A stretch of 64,000 bases of DNA from Basidiobolus meristosporus CBS 931.73 (GCA_002104905.1 MCFE01000379.1:20254-84253); one strand, 5' to 3'. Shown: positions 1 through 12,150, counted from the stretch's first letter. Made by a program: numbers and translations. The notes: generated by a model from the letters alone, not told the origin.

Positions 1-169
1 CTTTGCACATATGTTCTTGGGACCTCCCTTAGCCTATTCTTTGTGTTTGTAATGCCAAGATCAGGTTAAAGTATAAATACTACTTTCACATTCAAAAATC
101 ATTGAGTGAAAACCACATAATCTACTTGTTCTCCCAATCACTTCCAATATCTCCAAGACTTTTACAACA
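1..169 (+). repeat. 3' part of the 5' LTR of copia copy 1 (cut by window edge)
   Basis: The sequence matches the right half of the 349-bp LTR seen complete at 4897-5245. It has the TATA-like AAGTATAAATAC stretch, then AAGTGAAAACCACATAATC, and ends in TTACAACA at 169. The left half lies outside the window. Confidence 0.9.
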
Positions 170-185
170 GGTTATGAGCCCCAAG
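170..185 (+). other. Primer-binding site of copia copy 1 (initiator-tRNA half-molecule type)
   Basis: GGTTATGAGCCCCAAG follows the LTR end directly. It is complementary to an anticodon-arm sequence CTTGGGGCTCATAACC, which contains a CAT anticodon. Drosophila copia and yeast Ty5 are known to prime from a cleaved initiator-Met tRNA half at this place. The Gag start codon (174-176) lies inside the site. The host tRNA is not in this window, so the pairing is inferred. Confidence 0.7.
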
Positions 186-1689
186 CTGTCACTCTCTGCA
201 ATGTCTACTACTGCTATTACTAGAATTTTTCCCTCTACTGAAAAGCTGGATGGATCTAACTACCAAGTGTGGAAGGTGAAGATGAAGATGCTGCTACAAG
301 AAAGAGGCCTTTGGGATATTTTCATGGTAGAAGAATGCCCTCCCAAAACCATGGGAGAGGAAGCCTTAAAGTACCAGAAAAAAGAACAAAGTGCCTTTAA
401 CTGCATTTGCCTTAATGTTAAGGACAAGTTGCTAATTCAATGCTCAAGAGCAAAAATGGCAAAGGATGCCTGAAGGGCATTAGAAGACACCAACCAGTCA
501 TGTTCAGCTGCTAAGAAAATGTATCTGAGACAAAACTTCCTTACTACAAAGATGCTGCCAGGAGAAGAAATGAAAATTTTAATTAACAGAATTACCTTGC
601 TGGTAGATGAAATGGAATCTGTGGGTGTACCAATTACTGATGAGGATTTCATAGTTACCATCCTGAATAGCCTGACAGACAAGTTTCAGGGTCTTGTATC
701 AGCCCTAGGGTTCAGAACTGAAGATTTGACCTTAAATTATGTATATGGAAGGCTCCTGGATGAAGAATTAAGAAAATCAAGCACCAATAAGAAGGAAGAA
801 GAAAATGCTTTAATAAGCAATGATAACCAACAAAGGTGGTACCCAAGACCCTACAAAGGCAACGGCAACCTGTTTTGCAACTACTTCAAAAGGAAAGGAC
901 ACACATCAGACCAGTGCTTCAAAAAGCAAGATAGTCAGCAGAAAAAGCCTGAATATGGAAATGCTGCAACAACTGAAGATAGACTATTCATATCTGCACT
1001 AAATATGACCACAAACAAGGATTTTCAGGCGTTGTATATTGACTCTGGAGCATCTTAACACTTTACACACCAAAAAGAAGTTTTCACCCAATATCAAGAT
1101 ATTCCAATTAAGAAGGTTTTCATGGGTGACAATATAACACTTAATGCAGTGGGAGAAGGAACTGTCCAAGTAAACCTAAGAAGCAGTGAAGGAAGCCATA
1201 CACTAACTTTCAAAGAATTACTCTTTGTGCCAGAAATAGCCAAGAACCTACTATCTGTAAGCAAGGCCACTGCAGAAGGACTCACTTTCAGCTTTGACAA
1301 TTCTGGATGCAAGATCACTGATCAAAATGGTGCCCATATTGCTTTGGGTATCAGAGATCAGAATCTGTACAAGTTGACTTATATTCCTTCATATCTGGAA
1401 GCCAATATAAGTAACTTAAATGAAGAAACACCAATGCTTTGGCACAGGAGATTTGGGCACATCAATTTTGATCATTTGCACAAAATGATCAAAGATTAGC
1501 TAATTTCTGGAGTAAAAATTGATCCCCCAGCTAATTTGGAGCTTTGTGGAGCCTGCATATATGGAAAACATGCCAGACAACTGTTCAAGATCTCTGGTTG
1601 ATCAAAACTAAGAAAAAATTATATCTAATTCACTCAGATTTGTGTGGACCTAGGCAAAATTTATCCTTAGGCAGGATGAAGTATTTAAT

Positions 1690-1900
1690 AGACTTGTTCC
1701 ATCATTCCAGCTGATCATAGTGCCCAATAGTGCCATAGCATGCCAGATGGTGCCTGATCATGCCACACAGTGCCAGATGGTGCCATACAGTGCCAATTTG
1801 GGATCAAAATTGACATGCATATGACCCTAAAATATTAAGTCAATAACAAAATATACAGCACTTTCTGGCACTATGATCAATGGCACAATGGAACCAGTCT
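1690..1900. mobile_element. MITE-like insertion in copia copy 1 integrase region
   Basis: This 211-bp block is absent from the homologous place in copy 3 (near 9945). Its ends form a terminal inverted repeat of about 34 bp with a few mismatches (AGACTTGTTCCAT at the left, ATGGAACCAGTCT at the right, each with an inner TGATCATAGTGCC). AAT (or TAAT) flanks both ends and occurs once in the empty site, which suggests a 3-4 bp target duplication. The subterminal left half has many GTGCCA repeats. There is no coding capacity. Superfamily is not assigned; the 3-bp duplication would suit PIF/Harbinger or CACTA. Confidence 0.75.
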
Positions 1901-2766
1901 AATCACTTTTATTGATGATTATACAAGATACACATGGGTTGACTTCATGGAGAGAAAGGAAGAAGCTCTGTCTAAATTCAGGGAGTTTAAAGCCATGGTG
2001 GAGAGAGAAACTGGTGAAAAAATCAAGAAAATGTGCTCTGACAATGGTGGAGAATATGCCTCAAACTCTTTGTCTACTTCTGCAAAATTCATGGGATAAA
2101 GCAAAAGACTACTGTTCCATACTCCCCACAGCAAAATGGAGTAGTAGAACATGGTAACAGATCAATAATTCATATGGCAAGATCTATGATCCATGATCAA
2201 AAATTATCCTATGATTTTTGGGCGGAATCAGTTGCCACAGCTGTATACCTTAAAAATAGGAGTTAAAATAGATACTTTGTGATTCTACTCCATTTGAAGC
2301 ATGGTATGGATACAGACCAAGTGCAGAACATCTAAGAATATCTGGGTGCACAGCGTATGCCAAGAAACTGCCAGAAAATCAGTCAAAATTTAAGCCAAAA
2401 AGTGTAAAATGCATATTTTTGGGTTACTGCAATGAGAGTAACGCATACAGACTCTGCAATACCAAAGCAAAGAAGCTAATCAAGTCCAGGGATGTGTTGT
2501 TTGATGAAAATTCAAAATTTTCACCAAAAATGATATCAGATGATGACAAAAATCTCATCCCAAGTCCATCAATTGTCAGGATTGAATTAGAGAAAAACAA
2601 TGAAAATTTTTTCACTCCAGAGGACTCTGCAACTGTGGTTCAGCCAGAATCAGTGCCCAGGAATATCCCAGAAGTGATCATTCCAGTATCAAATGCCTGG
2701 AGATCCAATTGGACAAGCAATAGCCCAAATTACTTTATCAATGAGAGTACAAACTTAGCCTATGCC

Positions 2767-3293
2767 TGTTATGAATAGACACAAGGCAGGAGAGTAGAGC
2801 TAGGCAAGGCATGACCAGGAAAGGACTTAGGTGTGGATCAAAAAGGCAAGGCGGATTTCCAAGGCAAGGCTGTTTATTCAAGACCTGTGTTTATCAGACT
2901 GAGGAATACTTAAGGGGGGATAGGACTATATATACTTTTTGGTTACACTGATGCCGATAGATATTGGCTAATATTAATGGGGTTGTGGGGTGAGGCACAG
3001 CAATGTGCTGGGGATAATAATATAGAAGGCAAGGCACTGTGACAGGATGGGGAAATGGATTGGGTCACCTGATCATGTGACTAAGTCATGTGACCTGGTA
3101 TTTCCATATATGGAACTGGACTATGAAAAATATGATGGGAAGCTTCCATGGAATGTTCCATTGTGTAACAATGGTTTGGAATGGTCAGGAACTTTCTGGA
3201 AGGTGGTAGAAGGTTCCAGAAGGAATCTCTTAGAAATTGAACTAGGAAGCTCAAATTGGCATGGGTGTTCATGATTGTCATGTGATCATGACA
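2767..3293. mobile_element. Solo LTR of a second LTR-retrotransposon family
   Basis: This 527-bp block interrupts pol of copia copy 1. It begins TGTTATGA and ends TCATGACA (near-perfect terminal inversion, TG...CA). It is flanked by the 5-bp direct repeat ATGCC (2762-2766 and 3294-3298), which is single in copy 3. It carries a TATATATA-like promoter near 2931. No internal region is present, so it is best read as a solo LTR left by LTR-LTR recombination. It is unrelated to the 349-bp copia LTR. Confidence 0.85.
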
Positions 3294-4896
3294 ATGCCTA
3301 TTCAGTCCATATTGATGAGCCCCAGTCTGTAAAAGAGGCCCTCAACAGCCCTCAGACAAAGTTTTGGAGATCTGCAATGACTGAGGAATATCAGGCCCTG
3401 ATGGAAAATCAAACTTGGGACTTATTCAAATTACCAATCAACAAAAAATCAATGGATGCAGATGGGTCTTCAAGACAAAATACAAGGCTGATAGTTCAAT
3501 TGAAAGATACAAAGCAAGACTTGTAGTCAGAGGATACTCTCAAACAAAAGGACTTGACTATACTGAGACCTTTGCACCATTAGCCAAGTTTAGTTCCAAC
3601 AGATTAATATTGGCTTTTGCAGCCAAATATAAGTTTTTTATTCGTCAAATGGATTTAAAAACTGCATTTTGAATGGAGAACTTGATGAGGACATGCATAT
3701 GGACCAGCCTGATGGGCTTGTTGACCAAGATAACACTCATTTGGTCTGCAAGCTTGAAAAGTCACTATATGGTCTCAAACAATCACCAAGAGCCTGGAAT
3801 TGCAAGATAGATTTTTATTTGGAATCTTTGAGTTTCAAAAGGAGTAATGCTGGCTATTGTATATACTATAAGCCAGATGGAGCAAATCCAGTTCTATTAG
3901 CTCTATATGTGGATGATCTTATTATAGCTGCTAATAACCCAGAAGCATTGGAAGTGACTAAATCCAGCCTATCTAAGGAGTTCAAGATGTCCAATCTAGG
4001 AGAACCTAATTACTACTTAGGGATTAAGTTCTCCATTGACAGAAGTACCCAGACTATCTCCCTAAGCCAATCCAAGTATATTCAAGATATACTAAAGAAG
4101 TACAAAATGGAAGACTGTAAACCAGCAGCTACCCCAAAGGAGACAACCCTTAACTTGGGCAAAACTCAACCAAATCAAAAGAGCTTGGTGCCATCTGAAA
4201 GCTCTGACTTTCCTTATCAATCTATGGTTGGCAGTCTGATGTATATCATGCTTGGATCACGTCCAGATAACTCATATTGAGTGGGAGTTGTCAGCCAACA
4301 TAATCAGAACTATGGATCTGATCATATTGCAGCAGTTAAGCAGATTTTTAGATACCTAAAAGGAACTGCTGATATCTGCTTAAGATACACTTAGAAGGAT
4401 TCAGAACAGGATCCTGTGGGATACTCTGATGCTAATTGGGACAAAATTTAGAAGACAGAAGATCCACCACAAGACAAACCTTTCTTTACTGTAAAGGAGC
4501 AATTTCATGGAATTCAAGAAAGCAACCAACCGTAGCACTTTCTACCACAGAGGCAGAGTATATAGCAGCCTGTGATGCTACATAAGAAGCAATGTGGTTA
4601 AGAAAGCTCTTTGCAGATTTAGGCCTATGTCAAAAAATGCCTATTACTTTATTTCAAGATAATCAAGGATGTATACAATTAGGTAGAAATCCTACTGTTC
4701 ATGCATGAACCAAGCACATAGATATTAGACATCATTTCATATGTGAAGCTATAGAGAATAACTTAGTTAGCTTAGCTTACTATCCTACAGATGCAATGAT
4801 TGCAGACATATTTGCCAAACCATTAGCTAGAGACAAGTTTGAATATCTTAGGTCAAAATTAGGACTAGTCACTATGAGCATTTAGCTGAGCAGGGG

Positions 4897-5245
4897 TGTT
4901 GTAAAAATTTGTATTTCCACCTAAATATTCACCTAACCTAGTCACTTAGATCATCACCTTCAAATCCCAGAGAATACTGACCAAATTCCTTGTTGGGATT
5001 TACTTAGAATATTTTCACCAAAATACCAGGTACCAAGAACATGAAAATTCTCAAAGTTGTCCAAACAACCCCAAACTCTGCACACAGGTACTTGGGACCT
5101 TTCTTAACCTATTCTACATGCTTGTAATGCCAAGACCAGGTAAAAGTATAAATACTACTTTTACATTCAATAAATCATTAAGTGAAAACCACATAATCTA
5201 CTTGTTCTCCCAATAACTTCCAATATCTCCAAGACTTTTACAACA
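4897..5245 (+). repeat. Complete 349-bp copia LTR shared by copies 1 and 2
   Basis: It starts TGTTGTAAAAATTTG after a purine-rich tract and ends TTTTACAACA. It serves as 3' LTR of copy 1, and the internal sequence of copy 2 follows at once. Length equals the LTRs of copy 3. Confidence 0.92.
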
Positions 5246-6863
5246 TCAATGAGGGTACAAACTTAGCCTATGCCTATTCAGTCTATATAGATGAGCCCCA
5301 GACTGTAAAAGAGGCCCTCAATAGCCCTCAGACAAAGTTTTGGAGGTCTGCAATGACTGAGGAATATCAGGCTCTGATGGAAAATCAAAATTGGGACCTT
5401 GTCAAATTACCAATCAACCAGAAATCAATTGGATGCAGACAGGTCTTCAAGACAAAATACAAGGCTAATGGTACAATTGAATGATACAAAGCAAGACTTG
5501 TGGCCAAAGGATACTCTCAAACAAAAGGACTTGACTATACTGTGACCTTTGCACCAGTAGCCAAGTTGAGTTCCATTATATTAGTATTGGATATTGCAGC
5601 CAAATATAAGTTTTTTATTCATCAAATGGATTTAAAAACTACATTTTTGAATGGAGAACTTGATGAGGACATGCATATGGACCAGCCTGATGGGTTTGTT
5701 GACCAAGATAACCCCCATTTGGTCTGCAAGCTTAATAAATCTCTATATGGTCTGAAAAAATCACTGACAGCCTGGAATTGCAAAATAGATTTTGATTTGG
5801 AATCTTTGAGTTTTAAAAGGATTGATGCTGACTATAGTATATACTCTAAGCCAGATAGAGCAAATGCAGTCCTGTTAGCTCTATATGTGGATGATCTTAT
5901 TATAGCAGCCAATAACCTAGCAATATTGGAAGAGACTAGTTCCAGCCTATGTAAGGAGTTCAAGATGTCCAATCTAGGAGAACTCAATTACTACTTAGGG
6001 TGAGAGTCTGGATATTTCTATCTATGGAGAACTTTATCCCTGAGCCAATTCAAGTAAATTCAAGACATACTAAAGAAGTACAAAATGGAAGACTGTAAAC
6101 CAGCAGCTACCCCAATGGAGACAAACCTTAACTTGGTCAAAACTCAACTAAATCAAGAGCGCTTAGTGTCATCCAAAAGCCCTGACTTTCCTTATCAATC
6201 TATGATTGGCAGTCTGATGTATATCATGCTTTGAACATGTCCAGATATTTCATATTCAGTGGGAGTTCTCAGCCAGCATAATCTAAACTCTGGATGTGAT
6301 TGTATTGCAGCAGTTAAGCATACTTTAGATACCTAAAAGGTACTGCTGATATCTGCTTGAGATACACTTGTAAGGATTCAGAACAAGATCTTGTGGGATA
6401 CTCTGATGCTAATTATGGACAAGATTTGGAAGACAGAAGATCCACCACAGGATACACCTTTTCTTACTGTAAAGGAGCAATTTTATGCAATTCAAGAAAG
6501 CAGCCAACCGTAGCACTTTCCACCACAGTGGCAGAATATATGGCAGCCTGTGAAGCTACAAAAGAAGCAATGTGGTTAAGAAAGCTTTTTACAGATTTAG
6601 GCCTATATCAAAACATGGCTATTAATTAATTCAAGGTAATTAAGGATGTATACAATTAGGTAGAAATCCAACTTGTCATGCTAGAACTAAGCACATAAAT
6701 ATCAGACATCATTTCATGCAAGAAGCTATAGAGAACAGCTTAGTTAACTTAGTTTACTGTTCCCCATATGATAATGATTGCAGACATATTTACCAAACCA
6801 TTAGCTAAAGACAAGTTTGAGTATCTTAGGTCAAAATTAGGACTAGTCAGTATGAACATTTAG
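5246..6863 (+). pseudogene. Internally deleted copia copy 2 (pol remnant)
   Basis: Directly after the LTR the sequence resumes inside pol (NEGTNLAYAYSV region). The primer-binding site, gag, protease, integrase and the start of RT are therefore deleted. RT with YVDD (near 5890) and RNase H with DANYGQ and TEAEY-like motifs are still readable across several frameshifts and stops. The PPT and 3' LTR follow. Homology to copy 3 is high throughout. Confidence 0.88.
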
Positions 6864-6865
6864 CT

Positions 6866-6874
6866 GAGTGGGAG
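6866..6874 (+). other. Polypurine tract of copia copy 2
   Basis: GAGTGGGAG lies directly 5' of the LTR start. The same tract occurs in reverse complement at 7480-7488 beside the copy 3 LTR. This is the expected place of plus-strand primer formation. Confidence 0.75.
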
Positions 6875-7130
6875 TGTTGTAAAAATTTGTATTTCCACCT
6901 AAATATTCATCTTACTTAGTCACCTAGATCATTACCTTCAAATCCTATAGAATGCTGACCAAAATCCTTATTGGAACTTACTTAGAATATTTTCATCAAA
7001 ATACCAGGTACCAGAACATGAAAATTCTCAAAGTTGTCCAAACAGCCCCAAACTTTGCACACATGCTCTTGGGACCTTTCTTAGCTTATTCTATGTGCTT
7101 GTTATGCCAAGAGCATGTAGAAGTATAAAT
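6875..7130 (+). repeat. 3' LTR of copia copy 2, left part (split by copy 3)
   Basis: The LTR starts TGTTGTAAAAATTTG and runs to AAGTATAAAT, where copy 3 is inserted. The rest resumes at 11814-11909. TAAAT is duplicated at 7126-7130 and 11814-11818. Confidence 0.9.
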
Positions 7131-7479
7131 TGTTGTAAGAGTCTTGGAGATATTGGAAGTGATTTGGAGGACAAGTAGATTATGTGGTTTTCACTTATTG
7201 ATTTATTGAATGTAAAAGTAGTATTTATACTTTTACCTGGTCTTGGCATTACAAACATGTAGAATTGGTTAAGGAAGGTCCCAAGAACATGTGTGCAAAG
7301 TTTGGGGCTGTTTGGACAACTTTGAGAATTTTCATGTTCTGGGTACCTGGTATTTTGGTGAAAATATTCTAAGTAAATCCCGACAAGGAATTTGGTCAGT
7401 ATTCTCTAGGATTTAAAGGTGATGATCTAAGTGACTAAGTTAGGTGAATATTTAGGTGGAAATACAAATTTTTACAACA
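7131..7479 (-). repeat. 3' LTR of copia copy 3
   Basis: It reads TGTTGTAAGAGTCTTGGAG on the plus strand (the reverse complement of the LTR end) and ends TTTTTACAACA. It is next to the polypurine tract complement CTCCCACTC. Confidence 0.92.
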
Positions 7480-7490
7480 CTCCCACTCAG

Positions 7491-10400
7491 CTAAATGTTC
7501 ATACTGACTAGTCCTAATTTTGACCTAAGATATTCAAACTTGTCTCTAGCTAATGGTTTGGTAAATATGTCTGCAATCATTTCATCTGTAGAACAGTAAA
7601 CTAAGCTAACTAAGTTTCTCTCTATAGCTTCACGTATGAAATGATGTCTAATATCTATGTGCTTGGTTCTAGCATGAAAAGTTGGATTTCTACCTAGTTG
7701 TATACATCCTTGATTATCTTGAAATAAAGTAATAGGCGTTTTTTGACATAGGCCTAAATCTGCAAAGAGCTTTCTTAACCACATTGCTTCTTTTGTAGCT
7801 TCACAGGCTGCCATATACTCTGCCTCTGTAGTAGAAAGTGCTACAGTTGGTTGCTTTCTTGAATTCCATGAAATGGCTCCTTTACAGTAAAGAAAGGTGT
7901 ATCCTGTGGTGGATCTTCTGTCTTCTAAATTTTGTCCCCAATCAGCATCAGAGTATCCCACAAGATCCTGTTCTGAATCCTTATAAGTGTATTTTAAGCA
8001 GATATCAGCAGCTCCTTTTGGTATCTAAAAATCTGCTTAACGCTGCAATATGATCAGATCCATAATTCTGATTATGTTGGCTGACAACTCCCACTGAATA
8101 TGAGATATCTGGACGTGTTCCAAGCATGATATACATCAGACTGCCGATCATAGATTGATAAGGAAAGTCAGGGCTTTTGGATGACACTAAGCGCTCTTGA
8201 TTTAGTTGAGTTTTGACCAAGTTAAGGTTTGTCTCCATTGGGGTAGCTGCCGGTTTACAGTCTTCCATTTTGTACTTCTTTAGTATATCTTGAATATACT
8301 TGGATTGGCTTAGGGTTATAGTCTGGGTACTTCTGTCAATGGAGAACTTAATCCCTAAGTAGTAATTAGGTTCTCCTAGATTGGACATCATGAACTCCTT
8401 AGATAGGCTGGATTTAGTCACTTCCAATGCTTCTAGGTTATTGGCAGCTATAATAAGATCATCCACATATAGAGCTAATAGAACTGGATTTGCTCTATCT
8501 GGCTTATAGTATATACTATAGTCAGCATTACTCCTTTTGAAACTCAAAAATTCCAAATATGAATCTATCTTGCAATTCCAGGCTCTTGGTGATTGTTTGA
8601 GACCATATAGTGACTTTTTAAGCTTGCAGACCAAATGGGGGTTATCTTGGTCAACAAGCCCATCAGGCTGGTCCATATGCATGTCCTCATCAAGTTCTCC
8701 ATTCAAAAATGCAGTTTTTACATCCATTTGATGAATAAAAAACTTATATTTGGCTGCAATAGCCAATATTAATCTGATGGAATTAAACTTGGCTACCGGT
8801 GCAAAGGTCTCAGTATAGTCAAGTCCTTTTGTTTGAGAGTATCCTTTGGCTACAAGTCTTGCTTTGTATCTTTCAATTGTACCATCAGCCTTGTATTTTG
8901 TCTTGAAGACCCATCTGCATCCAATTGATTTTTGGTTGATTGGTAATTTGAATAAGTCCCAAGTTTGATTTTCCATCAGGGCCTGATATTCCTCAGTCAT
9001 TGCAGATCTCCAAAACTTCGTCTGAGGGCTATTTAGGGCCTCTTTTACAGTCTGGGGTTCATCCACATGGACTGAATAGGCATAGGCTAAGTTTGTACCC
9101 TCATTAATATAGTAATTTGGGCTATTTCTTGTCCGATTTGATCTCCAGGCATTTGATACTGGAATGATCACTTCTGGGATATTCCTGGGCACTGATTCTG
9201 GCTGAACCATGGTTGTAGAGTCCTCTGGAGTGAAAAAATTTTCATTGTTTTGCTCTGATTCAATCCTGACAAATGGTGGACTTGAGATCAAATTTTCGTC
9301 ATCATCTGATGTCATTTTTTGTGAAAATTTTGAATTTTCCTCAAACAACACATCCCTGGACTTGATAAGCTTCTTTTCTTTGGTATTGTAGAGTCTGTAT
9401 GCCTTACTCTCATTGCAGTAGCCCAAAAATATGCATTTTACACTTTTGGGCTCAAATTTTGACTGATTTCCGGCCAGTTTTTTTGGCATATGCTGTGCAC
9501 CCAAATATTCTTAGATGTTCTGCACTTGGTCTGTATCCATACCATGCTTCAAATGGAGTAGAATCATGAAGTATTCTGCTATAACTCCTATTTTTAAGGT
9601 ATACAGCAGTGGCAACTGATTCCGCCCAAAAATCATAGGATAATTTTTGATCATGGATCATAGATCTTCCATATCAATTATTGATCTGTTAGCTTGTTCT
9701 GCTACTCCATTTTGCTGTGGGGAGTATGGTACAGTAGTCTCTTGCTTTATCCCATGAATTTTGCAGAAGTGGATGAAGAGTTTTGAGGTATATTGTCCAC
9801 CATTGTCAGAGCGTATTTTCTTGATTTTTTCACCAGTTTCTCTCTCCACCATGGCTTTAAACTCCCTGAGCTTAGACAGAGCTTCTTCCTTTCTCTCCAT
9901 GAAGTAGACCCATGTGTATCTTGTATAATCATCAATAAAAGTGATTAAATACTTCATCCCGCCTAAGGATAAATTTTGCATAGGTCCACACAGATCTGAG
10001 TGAATTAAATCTAATTTTTTCTTAGTTTTGATTAACCCAGAGCTCTTGAACGGTTGTCTGGCTTGTTTCCCATTTATACAGGCTTCACAGTGCTCCAAAT
10101 TAGCTGGGGGATCAATTTTCACTCCAGAAATTAGCTGATCTTAGATCATTTTAAGCAAATAATCAAAATTGATGTGCCCAAATCTCCTGTGCCAAAGCAT
10201 TGGTGTTTCTTCATTTAAGTTACTTATATTGGCTTCCAGATATGATGGAATATAAGTCAACTTGTATAGATTCTGATCTCTGATGCCCGAAGCAATATGA
10301 GCACCATTTTGATCAGTGATCCTGCATCCAGAATTGTCAAAACTGAAACTAAGTCCTTCTGCTGTGGCCTTGCTTACAGAGAGTAGGTTCTTGGCTATTT

Positions 10401-11460
10401 CTGGTACATAGAGTACTTCTTTAAAGGTCAGTATATGGCTTCCTTCACTGCTTCTAAGGTTTACTTGGATAGTTCCTTCTCCCACTGCATCAAGTGTTCT
10501 ATTGTCACCCATGAAAACCTTCTTAATTGGAATTTCTTGATATTGGGTAAAAAGTTCTTTTTGGTGTGTAAAGTGTTGAGAAGCTCCAGAGTCAATATAC
10601 CATGTCTGAGAATCCTTATTTGTGGTCATATTTAGTGCAGATATGAATAGTCTATCTTCAGTTGTTGCAGCATTTCCATATTCAGGCTTCTTTTGCTGAT
10701 AATCTCTCTTTTTGAAACACCAGTCTGATGTGTGTCCTTTCCTTTTGCAGTAGTTGCAAAATAGGTTGTTGTTGCCTTTGTAGGGTCTTGGGTACCTCCT
10801 TTGTTGGTTATCATTGCTTATTAAAGCATTTTCTTCTTCCTTCTTATTGGCGCTTGATTTTCTTAATTCCTCATCCAGGAGCCTTCCATATACGTAATTT
10901 AAGGTTAAATCTTCAGTTCTGGACTCTAGGGCTGATACAAGGCCCTGAAACTCGTCTGTCAGGCTATTCAGGATGGTAACTATCACATCCTCATCAGTAG
11001 TTGGTACGCCCACAGATTCCATCTCATCTACCAGCAGGGTAATTCTGTTAATTAGATTTTTCATTTCTTCTCCTGGCAGCATCTTTGTAGTAAAGAATTT
11101 TCTTCTCAGATACATTTTCTTGGCAGCTGAACATGACTGGTAGGTGTCTTCTAATGCCTTCCAGGCATTCTTTGCCATTTTTGCTCTTGAGCATTGAATT
11201 AGCAATTTGTCCTTGACATTAAGGCAAATGCAGTTAAAGGCACTTTGTTCTTTCTTCTGGTACTTCAAGGCTTCCTCTCCCACGTTTTTAGGAGGGCATT
11301 CTTCTCCCATGACAATATCCCAAAGGCCTCTTTCTTGCAGCAGCATCTTCATCTTCACCTTCCACACTTGGTAGTTAGAGCCATCCAAGTTTTCAGCAGA
11401 GGGAAAAATTCCAGTAATAGCAGTAGTAGACATTGCAGAGAGTGACAGCTTGGGGCTCAT
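7491..11460 (-). pseudogene. gag-pol of copia copy 3, nearly intact but broken
   Basis: Reading leftward, Gag starts at 11460 inside the primer-binding site. Next come a CCHC knuckle (CNYCKRKGHTSDWC), protease (WYIDSGAS), integrase HHCC finger and catalytic blocks (DDYTRYTW, SDNGGQYTS), RT (VDDLIIAAN) and RNase H (SDADWGQ, STTEAEYMAA) ending in TKPLARDKFEYLRSK. A TAA stop follows KMI at 10141-10143. Frameshifts occur near 9660, 9490 and 8010-7960. The polyprotein is therefore not translatable as one product, although every domain is preserved. Gag and Pol appear to share a single frame, as in copia. Confidence 0.9.
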
Positions 11461-11464
11461 AACC
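11449..11464 (-). other. Primer-binding site of copia copy 3
   Basis: CTTGGGGCTCATAACC on the plus strand is the complement of the copy 1 site. It abuts the LTR at 11465 and contains the Gag start codon on the minus strand. Confidence 0.7.
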
Positions 11465-11813
11465 TGTTGTAAGAGTCTTGGAGATATTGGAAGTGATTTG
11501 GAGAACAAGTAGATTATGTGTTTTTCACTTAATGATTTATTGAATGTAAAAGTGGTATTTATACTTTTACCTGGTCTTGGCATTACAAACACGTAGAATA
11601 GATTAAGGAAGGTCCCAAGAACATGTGTGCAAAGTTTGGGGCTGTTTGGACAACTTTGAGAATTTTCATGTTCTGGGTACCTGGTATTTTGGTGAAAATA
11701 TTCTAAGTAAATCCCGACAAGGAATTTGGTCAGTATTCTCTAGGATTTGAAGGTGATGATCTAAGTGACTAAGTTAGGTGAATATTTAGGTGGAAATACG
11801 AATTTTTACAACA
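11465..11813 (-). repeat. 5' LTR of copia copy 3
   Basis: It is 349 bp, bounded TGTTGTAAGAG...TTTTTACAACA on the plus strand. A TATA-like sequence (plus-strand complement ATTTATACTT) lies in the middle. Confidence 0.92.
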
Positions 11814-11909
11814 TAAATACTACTTTTACATTCAATAAATGATTAAGTGAAAACCACATAGTCTACTTGTTCTCCCAATCACTTCCAATATCTCTCAGAC
11901 TCTTACAAA
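11814..11909 (+). repeat. 3' LTR of copia copy 2, right part
   Basis: It continues the LTR interrupted at 7130, beginning with the duplicated TAAAT and ending CTCTTACAAAA, a mutated LTR terminus. Confidence 0.85.
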
Positions 11910-11910
11910 A

Positions 11911-12150
11911 TAAAGGGTCTTGAGTATCTCCTTTGTTATTCACTGTTGCTTTTTAAAGCATTCATTCTTCCTTCTTATTGGCATTTGATTTTCTTGATTC
12001 TTTGTTCAGGAGCCTTCCATATTTGTAAGTTAAGGTCAAGTTTTTAGTTCTGGACTCTATGGCAGATATAAGGTCCTAAGACTAGCCTGTTAGGCTACTC
12101 AAGATAGTAACTAGCACATCCTCATCAATGAATACAATGCCTACAGATTC
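11911..12150 (-). pseudogene. Fragment of copia gag
   Basis: The plus strand matches the antisense gag region near 10780-11010 of copy 3, with many substitutions and gaps. It is an older, diverged copy with no open frame. About 90 unassigned bases follow. Confidence 0.75.

Larger units (their letters stand above)
174..4885 (+). pseudogene. Decayed Ty1/copia gag-pol, copy 1
   Basis: This is a gag-pol polyprotein remnant of a Pseudoviridae-type element. In order one can read Gag (begins MSPKLSLSAM), a CCHC-like knuckle in which one Cys is replaced (CNYFKRKGHTSDQC), the protease motif DSGA near 1040, integrase (HHCC zinc finger, DDYTR, SDNGG), reverse transcriptase with YVDD (about 3910) and RNase H. 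Many in-frame stops and frameshifts break it (for example at 471-473, after DSGAS near 1056, at 1497 and at 3670). It is also split by a MITE-like insertion (1690-1900) and a solo LTR (2767-3293). It cannot encode a working polyprotein. The 3' LTR follows at 4897. Confidence 0.9.
7131..11813 (-). mobile_element. Full-length Ty1/copia retrotransposon, copy 3
   Basis: This 4683-bp element has two 349-bp LTRs (7131-7479 and 11465-11813), a primer-binding site, gag-pol and a polypurine tract. It is flanked by the 5-bp target duplication TAAAT and sits inside the 3' LTR of copy 2. By eye the LTRs differ at about nine positions (about 2.6%), so the insertion is not very recent. Coding is broken by a few lesions. 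It is the best reference for the family in this window. Confidence 0.95.
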
